A DNA stretch of 64,000 nucleotides, taken from NCBI RefSeq assembly GCF_963855985.1, contig NC_087095.1, positions 3,482,001-3,546,000 of the forward strand, given 5' to 3'. The notes below the pieces were generated by a model, which ran no database searches, was not told the origin of the DNA, and saw nothing but the letters and a program-made list of their open reading frames with translations. The DNA comes from Ostrinia nubilalis (Eukaryota > Arthropoda > Insecta > Lepidoptera > Crambidae). Below are positions 31,618-41,141 of this stretch, one piece after another. A program made the position numbers and the translations under genes. Position 1 is the stretch's first letter. Every line of letters begins with the position of its first letter.

Positions 31618-31628
31618 CTTCAGAATAC
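31353..31628 (-). CDS. USP1: USP1 exon 2: N-terminal region with two KEN motifs
   Basis: Acceptor TTTATTTACAG at 31629, donor GTTAGT at 31352. The proposed start Met is at 31617. It encodes residues 1-88, basic and disordered in look, with KEN at residues 41-43 and 55-57. USP1 is known to be degraded through APC/C-Cdh1, which recognises KEN boxes; the assignment here is by motif only. Confidence 0.8.
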
Positions 31629-31767
31629 CTGTAAATAAAGTCGTAATAACGTGAATAGAGGCCACTGGTAACTTTCCCAAAAACGTTATGTCAAGGATTC
31701 CTGTGTTAATAACACACTTTTCGACGTTATACTTACGCAAACGTCTTCATTAGGTGCATTGACTTAC

Positions 31768-31918
31768 ATAATATAGTAAGACAATCGTATCTCAATAAAA
31801 ATATACTAAAATAACTAAAATTTGGGGAGGAATAAGCCGCGAACAACCCCTTTCGAAGCAGTCGGCCATATTGGATTATTTGATTGATGTCGCGTTTCGT
31901 TTCATTCCTTTCTGACAT
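31768..31918 (-). other. USP1: USP1 leader exon (5' UTR or N-terminal extension)
   Basis: An ATG at 31918 (context ACAAG-ATG) opens a frame starting MSERNETKRD. A strong donor, GTAAGT, ends it at 31768 with one base over, which is the phase needed by the next exon at 31628. Read this way it adds an N-terminal extension with a hydrophobic stretch (about residues 34-52). Another GTAAGT at about 31737 would give a different phase and make this exon pure leader. I favour leader, because the downstream Met begins a stretch resembling the USP1 N-terminus (KFSLSL). Confidence 0.45.
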
Positions 31919-32721
31919 CTTGTCACATCCGTGTTTCTAAATGTAGGTAATGCAATGAATATAGCTACGACTTAAAAATAAAACGAAGATTGACACCGGT
32001 CGGTACCGATTATTACCGGTAACATTACAACATTGTTTCTATCTCTGAGCAAGTCTGTACTCTATCCACTAGATGGCACTGATTTGGATTTTCCAGTAAG
32101 AGGGAAAATTAAGATTTTACTAACAGCTTAATGAGAATAAAATCAGGTGCCAGTAATCCGAATTCTGTATTAATTTTACACAAAAGCTTTAGCTTAGCTT
32201 TAGCTTTTACCTAAATGTGTACCGACTTATTTACTTTAACTAAATATTTTACTGTTTCTAACTAGGTTAGGTACCTACTTAACTTATACAGGTGGAAACG
32301 TATCTACTCTGCTTGGCAAAACGAATAAGGTTCAGCCAGATTGCTATTCATGATGTTAGTAGTCTCAGCCAGCAGGCAGGCGTGGGGGTGCAATGTTTTA
32401 TGCAAGCAGCTGCGTCCTATCTGCTTAGAACCTACTTACCTATTGCTTACATAAGTAATATGCATAAGTAAGTACCTACCAATATCAAATAAGATTTTTT
32501 TATCCCCAAGCTATTGACCTGTATCTCACCTGATGGTAAGTGATGTGATAATTTCTATGTAATGATGTATTAGGGGAAAGTAGTACGAGTTGATCCCCTG
32601 GGGTAAGATGATCCTTTGCGATTGTGCTGAAACCACTAACGTCATTTAATTTCTTTCACTGGTAAAACATAGCTCTGGACACCTCCCCGCCTCAGTCAAA
32701 TCATAATGGTGGCGTGAGCGA

Positions 32722-32939
32722 TAGGGTAAGGTGGGGCACAATGTTACACGGGGTACAATGTTACAATGCATATTTCTCCGTCCCTTTCTATTAGTTGTAT
32801 GATGTTCAGCGGCTCAGTTCAGCAGCTCTTATGAGCTTGACAAACGTGTATACCAACATCATACAACTAATAGAAAGGGACGGAGAAATATGCATTGTAA
32901 CATTGTACCCCGTGTAACATTGTGCCCCACCTTACCCTA
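32722..32939. mobile_element. Near-perfect palindromic MITE
   Basis: Arms of about 90 bp: TAGGGTAAGGTGGGGCACAA through TCTATTAGTTGTATGATGTT, mirrored exactly in most positions. Short loop around CGGCTCAGTTCAGC. Nested in the pogo-like relic. Confidence 0.85.
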
Positions 32940-33265
32940 CATCGAATTTGACGAGAAAAAAGAAAAATTGTGTACTTCTGATCTAAAATAGGCATGACTT
33001 TGAGTTTATGTTACTTTTATTCAAACAATGTTAAATGTAACTACTGTTGTCTTTAGGCTTTCTATTATGTTTAATTTTAATATTTTGGCCGTAAAAACAT
33101 GGCCGCGTACTTGTAGATTATTGTAGCAAATATTTAACAAAAAGTGGGACTTGGGTCAAGATGATCCTTTCCTATATGTACGAGATGATCCCTGGGAATT
33201 AAAACAAAAAAGTCAATGGAGTAGGTAAAGGGAAGTGAAATAAAAGAAAGAGAACTTCATATAAC

Positions 33266-33431
33266 TCACCTGAGTCTGAAGAAGATGATACTGAGTGGCT
33301 GTACTGAACAGAGAAGTTTTCAAGCTATACCAAGGGTGAAGGATGGATAAAATATTATGCATGTGGAAAATGGAGCCATAAAGCATGTGCTGGGGTAGAG
33401 GGTGATGAAGCAGGTGAATTTATTTGTGATA
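33266..33431 (+). pseudogene. C-terminal PHD-like zinc finger of a pogo/Tigger-type transposase
   Basis: The frame reads SPESEEDDTEWLY, stop, TEKFSSYTKGEGWIKYYACG, KWSHKACAG, EGDEAGEFICD. The spacing resembles the Cys/His finger that ends many insect pogo/Tigger and jerky-like transposases (C..CG..W..H..C.G....FICD.C). An in-frame stop stands where the first Cys is expected. The last CxxC is split by the insertion at 33432-34615; the frame resumes after 34615 and stops at 34670. Non-functional. Confidence 0.65.
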
Positions 33432-34615
33432 TCGTCAGTTGCAGGTTCACTTGGGGTAACTGACAAAATACGGTTTTTGAGTTAAATATACAGTTTTTCT
33501 TAGTTTTTTCTGCTCTTTCGAATGGTATACGTAAAAAAATTCTAGCTTTAAAAAAATTACAATTACACGGACATTTTCAGGTGTGAACTTTTCAGATTTC
33601 CTTCAAAATTTTGGTGTAACTGACATTGTAATAATTTTACCAGGTTGAATTGGTGTATCTGTAATAATGTAAAAATTTTGCTACAAAACTTTGCAATTAC
33701 ACTGATTTGCTAAGGTTTATAACATGAAATAAAATAGGAATTTAGAAAGTTTTAAGGCATATTACATTATTATTATACCAGCAGTATCAGTTAAAGAAGT
33801 TAAAGTTAGCTCAACAAAAAAAATAATTGAAATTGAGCAACTATCCAGCCAACTAGGCGTCACTGCGCGTTGCTAACATTAACCTGTTGTTACTCTGTTA
33901 CTTTTACTGTTGTAGTACTCATGACCTTAATTCAACATTGCTATAAAGAGGTGGGAAATTAAATCCATTTTGTTTTCAGTTTAAGTTGCCCTGTAGAGCT
34001 AAATACGGTATTGGTAAGTCAAAGCTTCAAAAAATATTGAAATTACTTAGTTTCACAGTAATACTTTAGTTATTTCAATATTTCTGTCTTAAAAAAATTA
34101 AATACACATATTTTCTTGATTCCCATGGATTTTTTAACATTTTTTAATGAATAAAATAAAAGTTACTTCTAATAAAATAAAATAAAAAACAAAGAAAACG
34201 ACAAAATGTTATTTTTTTCATGAATTCTCTTATTTTTTAATACTTTTACATAAATTATACAGCAACTAAGTAAACAAAACCCAGCAAAAACATCAAATTA
34301 TTTTAATTTGGGCAGTACTTACACCAATTTGACCTATGTTTTTTCCAAAAGTATGGTGTAAAATTAGTGTAACTGTCAAAAGTACAAAAATACATTGGTG
34401 TAACTGCAATTTATTTCCATAACTAAGACATATTAGATAATTCTTTTTATTTAATCTAAAACCGCGTAGAATTCTAAGCATTTCTGTAAAAACAGATCCA
34501 AAAAAGGTTAAATAGGAAAAAAGTTATGTCCGATTTAAGACGAAAAAAAACTTTAAACGGCTCTACTGAAAAACTGTATTTTGTCAGTTACCCCAAGTGA
34601 ACCTGCAACTGACGA
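33432..34615. mobile_element. TA-flanked non-autonomous element inside the transposase relic
   Basis: Ends TCGTCAGTTGCAGGTTCACT and AGTGAACCTGCAACTGACGA form ~50-bp inverted repeats with TA on both sides. Removing it rejoins the CxxC of the surrounding zinc finger, which proves both boundaries. Interior AT-rich, with repeated GGTGTAACTG. Confidence 0.8.
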
Positions 34616-35064
34616 TATATGCAACACAGCTCCAGCCAAAAAGCGTTTAAATTATTTAAACGCTTTTTAGCAGGTACTAAGAAAGAATAGGTTATTTTCG
34701 TTATTTAATTCGTAAATGTTTTTCTTTTCTAACTTTTTAACGATTTGTTCGGATAATTAGGTACTCCGAAAGGAATACAACCAGAAAAGAATAGATCATA
34801 GAATAGAATCATAGGGATCATCTTACCCCTACCTGGGGGATCATCTTACCCACAGGGGTGTACAAGATGATCACTTTGTAAGGTTTTGCAAAAAATTAAA
34901 TATTTTAATGAAACCTCAATTAATTTCTTGTTTTGAGTATAAGGAAAGTTGGATAGATAAATATACTAGTAGTAATCGTCTTTATTTTTGGTTTACATTG
35001 AAAAATATGTATTTTACAGCGATTCCCGCTTAAGGGGATCATCTCGTACTACTTTCCCCTACTT

Positions 35065-36592
35065 AATATGTATTAATGATGGTTTCTATGTAAGTCAGCA
35101 GCAGCTTATCAGATTAATACCTACAAAACAAAACCTGAATAAAGTAAGTGACGTACTATACTGGTTTTGCTTAAGTAAGAATGGCCATAAAAGTCGGCTT
35201 CATAGTTAATAAGATCTATTTAATCACCTTAAAGTTGTGGATCTTGTCCAATTAATTTAATCCATTTCAAGGGATCATCATTATAATTTGTAACTTGCAA
35301 CGTTGGATCGTAGTATTCAAATTTATGGCGGGTTTAAGATGAGCGCAATTAAAAAGAGATTTTCTTCGCCAAATTGTAAGACGCCTTATTATTGGTCTCG
35401 CAAGAATAAATCTTTGAGGCAGGAGATTCATCTCAAACGCTAATAATAAGGATTGAAAGAGATGAAAATTGAAGAAGGCATTTAAGAAGAAAAATAAATT
35501 AGTCTAGTCAGGTTGTTATCGCAGTTACTTAGTCTTTCGGTAGGTACCCTATTATGTAAATAGGTCCTACATACTAGCTTTTCTTAAATAGCTTCAGTCC
35601 TTTAAGACAGTAATCATCGTTTGTGAATACGGGCGTATATGAGCCATATTAGAAGGAATGGTACGGTCTAATTAAGTTTTAAGTTCTTCTATTTATTGTT
35701 CCTGGCTGTGTCAAAAAGGACACAAAAGTTACCAAGTTATTTTAGCGTTACCAAGGAGTACCTACCTAACGCTAAAAATAATGTCTGTACTCGTAGAATC
35801 TCTTTTTATTTAGTACTTAATCCTAATTGAACTGGTAAGTGTATTGTTAAAGATTTGTTAGAAATAGAAAACAATTCAATAAATCATTACGCAGAAAGAG
35901 CAAGATCTAAAAGAACAAAAGTAATGTTTTACTTTTCGAGACGAAGAAAAATGGAAAGGCTTTTAATTATCCGTCCAATTTAGTTAATTGGAAGTAGAGT
36001 CGCTGCTCTCAGCTACAATTTGAAGTCTATGTTATAGCTATATGGACGATGGCAGTTGGCACACCAAGCTAATCACAGTTGTATTAGTTGCTATTTAAAA
36101 AAAAATAGATTTCTTGACGGTCAAGCTGTAGATACTGGCTACACAGAAGTTGCAGCGGTTGGAACGAGAGGTGGGAATAGTCCCGTAAGAAAAATGCACC
36201 TACGAGTAAGTGTAATCTGTTGGTGTCTGTTCTAATGCAAGCGTGTGTACAATCAGAAAGCGTGGAGCCAATATTACCTTACATCATCATACCTAGTTGT
36301 TGGTAGAGTCGAAAACACATCAGACTTATTTGCTGCAAAAAGATGCCAAAATGTTGCTACTATAGTGCTTTCGTCAGGTACGTAAATATTTACGTAAACC
36401 TAAATTAAATTATGTAGTTACTTAAGTACCTAAATACTTTAATAACTTTAATAAAGCAGGCGCTCTACATTTTCGAGAAAGTCCAGTCAAGTCGGTGCAG
36501 TACATCTTTCTCTATATGTAACATGGATATTACAGTTTTCCCTTCATTTGTACCAAACTGTGCCAATAACTCTAAGTCACCGAATTAGTACG
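35065..36592. other. Non-coding spacer
   Basis: No gene supported. A fragment at about 36130-36190 (GGAACGAGAGGTGGGA) matches the repeat at 54.9-55.6 kb. Confidence 0.4.
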
Positions 36593-36774
36593 GTGTGCCT
36601 ACCATGAGTTTACGTTAGGTGTGCTCGCTAGCGACTGCGTAAAAAAATGACATTTAAATGTATGACATATTGTGCAGCGCCCCTAGCGGCTACTTTCAAG
36701 AAATAAAATCTTCATATAATTTTTTGACGTATTCGCTAGCGAGCTCACCTAACGTAAACTCATGGTAGGCACAC
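36593..36774. mobile_element. MITE with TACCATGAGTTTACG ends, copy 1
   Basis: Inverted ends TGTGCCTACCATGAGTTTAC and GTAAACTCATGGTAGGCACA; GCTCGCTAGCGA follows. 182 bp. Confidence 0.8.
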
Positions 36775-36843
36775 GGATATGCAAATTGAATACTTGTTCA
36801 TCCCCGATTTGCATCGAACCGACAGAATATAAATTGTCGCTCT

Positions 36844-37025
36844 GTGTGCTTACCATGAGTTTACGTTAGGTGTGCTCGCTAGCGACTGCGTAAAAAAATG
36901 ACATTTAATTGTATGACATATTGTGCAGCGCCCCTAGCGGCTACTTTCAAGAAACAAAATCTTCATAGAGATTTTTGACGTACTCGCTAGCGAGCACACC
37001 TAACGTAAACTCATGGTAAGTACAC
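36844..37025. mobile_element. MITE with TACCATGAGTTTACG ends, copy 2
   Basis: Same orientation as copy 1, 69 bp away, very similar throughout. Confidence 0.8.
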
Positions 37026-37432
37026 TGATCCGAATAAATCCGAATGTAATTTGACATACCCTGCTTGTGCCTAATAAAGAGGCGAGCAGTTTGTCTCGTG
37101 CCATTTGGGGATATGTTGAAACCCTCTACTTTGTCTTTGTGGGTTAGATACCTACTTAAATTATGTAAGAACTTAATTGAAATTTTCAATTTGTTGTCGA
37201 GAGCAGGCGATATTAATAATAAGGTACTTCGAACTCTTCATTAATTCTTCTGATTAAATTCGTTTTAACTTCAAAGACAGCCCACGAGATTATTACTAGC
37301 CTTCACTGGTTGGATTTCATTGGTGACCTACTTAGCTAGACAGGAGTTAAAAGGTGGTATTAATCACTTTTTAATATTTTGTAGAAAAAGGTTAGTAGTA
37401 CCCTTTATTTGCTCGAATAATGTATGATACCT

Positions 37433-37547
37433 TAGGCTGGGTTGCACCATCTTACTTTAACTTTGATAAACTTACAAAAAACACCGGTCACAGCACCGGT
37501 TATCGTTATAGTTACGGTTAAAGATTGGTGGTGCAACTCAGCCTTAC
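37433..37547. mobile_element. MITE with GGCTGGGTTGCACCA ends, copy 1
   Basis: Ends TAGGCTGGGTTGCACCATC and TGGTGGTGCAACTCAGCCTTA are inverted repeats. Copy 2 is at 47086-47200. Confidence 0.75.
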
Positions 37548-39695
37548 CTAGTTGTGCCCACGTTTTCGTTAGGATTGCGGTAAATCTGTGGAGGCTGACT
37601 TTCCAGGGTATTTATACCTAAAGTATAGGTAAGTAAAATACGTTTTATATAATGTTTGGTTCGCCCACATTAATCTTAATTGGGTCTCTGAGTAGGGTTA
37701 ATTCCGAGAACACATGGACTAATGAAAGTGAAAGTCATTTAATGGCACATTTTGTCACCAGGTGGAGCCGGACGCGACGGGCGACCGTAGGAAATTGACG
37801 ACTCGGCCTAATCCAGCGTGGAGAATACATCTAAGTAAACTATGGCAACATCACGCAAGCTATTTTTGTAAAAGAAATAAATGCATACTCTACATTAATA
37901 TTATAAACTGTATATTACAGTGTAATTACAAAAAACTGAAACGGACGTCAAACACGTCCCCCATTAATAAAAAGTTACACCCAAAGTAGTTAGTTGAATG
38001 CTGTTTTAAAGGGACATTTCCAAACCAAATGACAATTTTATACAAGTGTTCAAACCTCGTTTAACTTTTTGTAGTAAGCCGCAATGTATGCTTTAATATT
38101 ATAGATGTAAAACTTTGTTCCATCTGTCTGTCTACTATCTGTCTTTTACCTTTTCCCACTTTTCACGCTTATATAAAAAAAAATCTGAACCGAACTAACC
38201 AAATAATAAGACATGAAACCTAGATAAGTACTTAGAGATAATTTAAGAGTAAAGGAAAAACTGGGATTGTATTTGTCCCTGTTATGAAAAGAGGGATACA
38301 CGCGCGTTTCTCATTCTGTGAGTGACTGAAATTCAGGAGGGCCAGGTCACGGGCAAAAGCTAGTTTTCAATAAAGGATTGCAAGGTATTTTGGGGGCGAG
38401 CCAACCGTCAAATCGCCTCTCCCTAGCGTTTTTATTTTTATCTCACCTTTTTCCTTGTCTATAAACAAATGGTGCGTGAGTTTTCATCATCTTTATTGTA
38501 GAGCCTTTAGGAATAAGGAAAACAGTGTAGTACCTACAATTATTTGTAGAATTTTGTAAGAAAGCATGTAGAGCAGAATTGGGTGATGTATAAATGCTAC
38601 ATACTACAACTATGACAAAGATAACTAGGTACTTAAATTTTTTGTTCTTACAAAAAGAGGTATACCTTGCAAGTTTGTTTGTAGGAAGTATTCTGTAGAA
38701 CTAAGGAATTGAGACCAGTACAAATTACATTATTCCTGAGTAACGAGACATAATTATATAAGTTTTTCCGTGACACAGAAATTAAAGCAGCGAAAGTCGA
38801 GGGTAAAACTTACTTAGTCTATTTGTAATTCAAGAGTACCTAAACTTAGAATTAGCATCTAATTACTATAGCTACTAAAGAAATATTTTAGGTACTCCCC
38901 TAAAGTTCAAGAAGGCCGAAAACTTATTTACTTATACATTTCGTTGATTACCGTTCAAACAACTTCTAAACAACTTCTACTTTCAGTTAGGTACGTCCAA
39001 TATCTCGGAATAAAATAATTCAGTCTCAGCCCTCGAACAAAGGGCGAAATGAATATATCAACTGCCATTATGTGCCGGGCAATTTATTGTCCATTATATT
39101 CCTGCGGTCTTGTAGCTTATCAAAAGAATGGCATCCCATGGTTCCTTTCAGAAATTTCGCAGATGAAGTGTATAAATACCTAATGATGATCGCACAAGTT
39201 CGCATAACAGCGTAAAAATGAAATAGGTATAAGTACCTATGTCTTTGAAATATTTTCATGGACGAAAAAGCCGTCCTTAGAAGCCTAGAAATAATATGAA
39301 TGTCATGTCCTTTTACCGAAAAAGCGTTTTTAGAGACTGATATAGGGGATGACTAGCGATATTTTTTGCTTGAATAGGTTAACCGGCACAAAAACTTGCT
39401 TGTTATCTCGTTTAGACTTATCAAAGAGAAAACTTATCAATAATGTGACGAGAACAGAAGCATTGTTTTGTACTCTTCAGTATACCTTTATAGGAGCAAC
39501 TAATGCGGAAATGGAGAACAAACATAAGACATGAAATTAATTAATTCTGTCGAATTAGTCTAAATCAGTCGTGGTGTTTAGTATTAATTATTCTGTGAAT
39601 ATTATGAAAATTAATTAGTATCTACCTAGGTACTAATATGTGCTAGGTAAAGGCTGTCGTTCAAATGCTGTTGCTTAAAATCAATAAATTTATTG
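37548..39695. other. Non-coding spacer with a degraded repeat
   Basis: About 38085-38370 ends in GGGCAAAAGCTAG, the complement of a common lepidopteran repeat end. Otherwise no gene or recognised element. Confidence 0.4.
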
Positions 39696-39700
39696 ATACT

Positions 39701-40012
39701 TTTAGGAACCAGAAGCGGGTAGCATTAAAAAAAAACAACAAATAACAAACTAAAATAACGTTTACTCAAAATAATGATTTTACAAAAGAATTCGAATCAA
39801 ATCAAACAGCCACTAATTTACACAAAAATAATCACCACCAAAAATAATGAAAAGATACGACTTACTGCAAATCGGGCCGATCACCAATCCAACAACCTCA
39901 CCGCTCGGAGTCGCTCGGGCAAATGAGTGTCCCATGCGCCGAGTGCCTCTTTTATAGGCGTTGGCGGTGATGCCACTCGATTTGAAATAAATCGTAACGG
40001 ACTATCCTAATA
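39701..40012 (-). repeat. 3' LTR
   Basis: 312 bp. On the minus strand it starts TATTAGGATAG and ends GGTTCCTAAA. Carries the same TATA box as the other LTR (39950-39956). Confidence 0.92.
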
Positions 40013-40050
40013 CGGCCTCTCCTGAACGTGCGCCGTCCCCGGCCGCATCT

Positions 40051-40337
40051 TCAAGAAGAGTTCCTCGAAGAGCTGGTGAAAGTCGGTGACACAGCCTCAG
40101 CCGGGTCATCGTCATCACTCAGCGCGAGATCCGCCCGAAGTATGTCCTCAGGCGTGTCTTGCGTGGAGTCTCCTGAAGAGCCGGTGAAAGTTGGTGACAC
40201 GGCTGCAGCCGGGTCATCGTCATCACTCAGCGCGAGATCTGCCCGAAGTATCTCCTCAGGCGTATCTTGTGTACCCTCGGAGTCAGCACGGGATGTCGAA
40301 GGGCCAGCCTCAACATCGTCATAATCACCCTCATAGC
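40051..40337 (-). CDS. Candidate spliced acidic C-terminal exon of the retrotransposon
   Basis: Acceptor TTTTACATCTACAG at 40338 fits in phase with the donor at 41152 (intron 40338-41152, 815 nt). The exon adds 94 residues: SYEGDYDDVEAGPSTSR, then two 36-residue repeats each with TQDTPEDILRADLALSDDDD followed by VSPTFT, ending SSSRNSS and TGA at 40051. Strongly acidic with casein-kinase-like SDDDD. The plus-strand frame 40028-40324 is only its shadow. No family recognised. Splicing is inferred, not shown. Confidence 0.6.
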
Positions 40338-40582
40338 CTGTAGATGTAAAATAAATTATGACTTACAAAGCAGTCTCACCACATGTGCCTATTCATTCAT
40401 TCCTCACACATACAAGGCCCTCTTTCAGTAATACACACAAGCTTAGCTATTTCGTCAACTGCACTAACGCTTCATACTTCCAAAGAATTCCATACACACG
40501 TGTCACTCATTCTCATACTCCTATCTGTACGTACAGACCCCATAATAACCACAAAGACTGCAAGGCAGTCTACGTACTGAAA

Positions 40583-41005
40583 AGTACGTCTGCAAGGCCG
40601 AAGCCCCTACGCACTGAAAAGTACGTCTGCAAGGCCGAAGCCCCTACGCACTGAAAAGTACGTCTGCAAGGCCGAAGCCCCTACGCACTAAAAAGTACGT
40701 CTGCAAGGCCGAAGCCCCTACGCACTGAAAAGTACGTCTGCAAGGCCGAAGCCCCTACGCACTAAAAAGTACGTCTGCAAGGCCGAAGCCCCTACGCACT
40801 AAAAAGTACGTCTGCGAGGCCGAAGCCCCTACGCACTAAAAAGTACGTCTGCAAGGCCGAAGCCCCTACGCACTGAAAAGTACGTCTGCAAGGCCGAAGC
40901 CCCTACGCACTAAAAAGTACGTCTGCAAGGCCGAAGCCCCTACGCACTAAAAAGTACGTCTGCGAGGCCGAAGCCCCTACGCACTAAAAAGTACGTCTGC
41001 AAGGC
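40583..41005. repeat. 37-bp minisatellite, 12 copies
   Basis: The unit is GTACGTCTGCAAGGCCGAAG followed by CCCCTACGCACTRAAAA. It lies within the proposed intron of the retrotransposon, between gag-pol and the acidic exon. Two unit variants (CTGAAAAG and CTAAAAAG), and some with TGCGAGG. Tandem, without spacers. Confidence 0.92.
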
Positions 41006-41141
41006 AGCATCTCTGATGCATGCCCCATGGCACTCGCTGATGAACCCTCTCAGCCCGGTGCGCAAAGCGTGATCATTCGCCTCACACACGCTCACACTCG
41101 GCCATACAAAGCAAGCTGAAACATAGGAGTGTTAGACAGTC

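Larger units (their letters stand above)
32571..35064 (+). mobile_element. pogo-like DNA transposon relic
   Basis: Inverted ends TAGGGGAAAGTAGTACGAG and CTCGTACTACTTTCCCCTA, flanked by TA. Subterminal GATGATCC and GGATCATC motifs occur several times at both ends. The interior keeps the C-terminal zinc-finger part of a transposase-type protein (33266-33431) and two nested elements (32722-32939, 33432-34615). Confidence 0.75.

Noticed and set aside
40028..40324. Plus-strand Ser/Ala-rich frame as a gene
   Set aside because: Shadow of the minus-strand acidic exon, which has proper splice sites and fits the retrotransposon.
40583..41005. 37-bp repeats as a CRISPR array
   Set aside because: Head-to-tail tandem units without spacers inside a retrotransposon.
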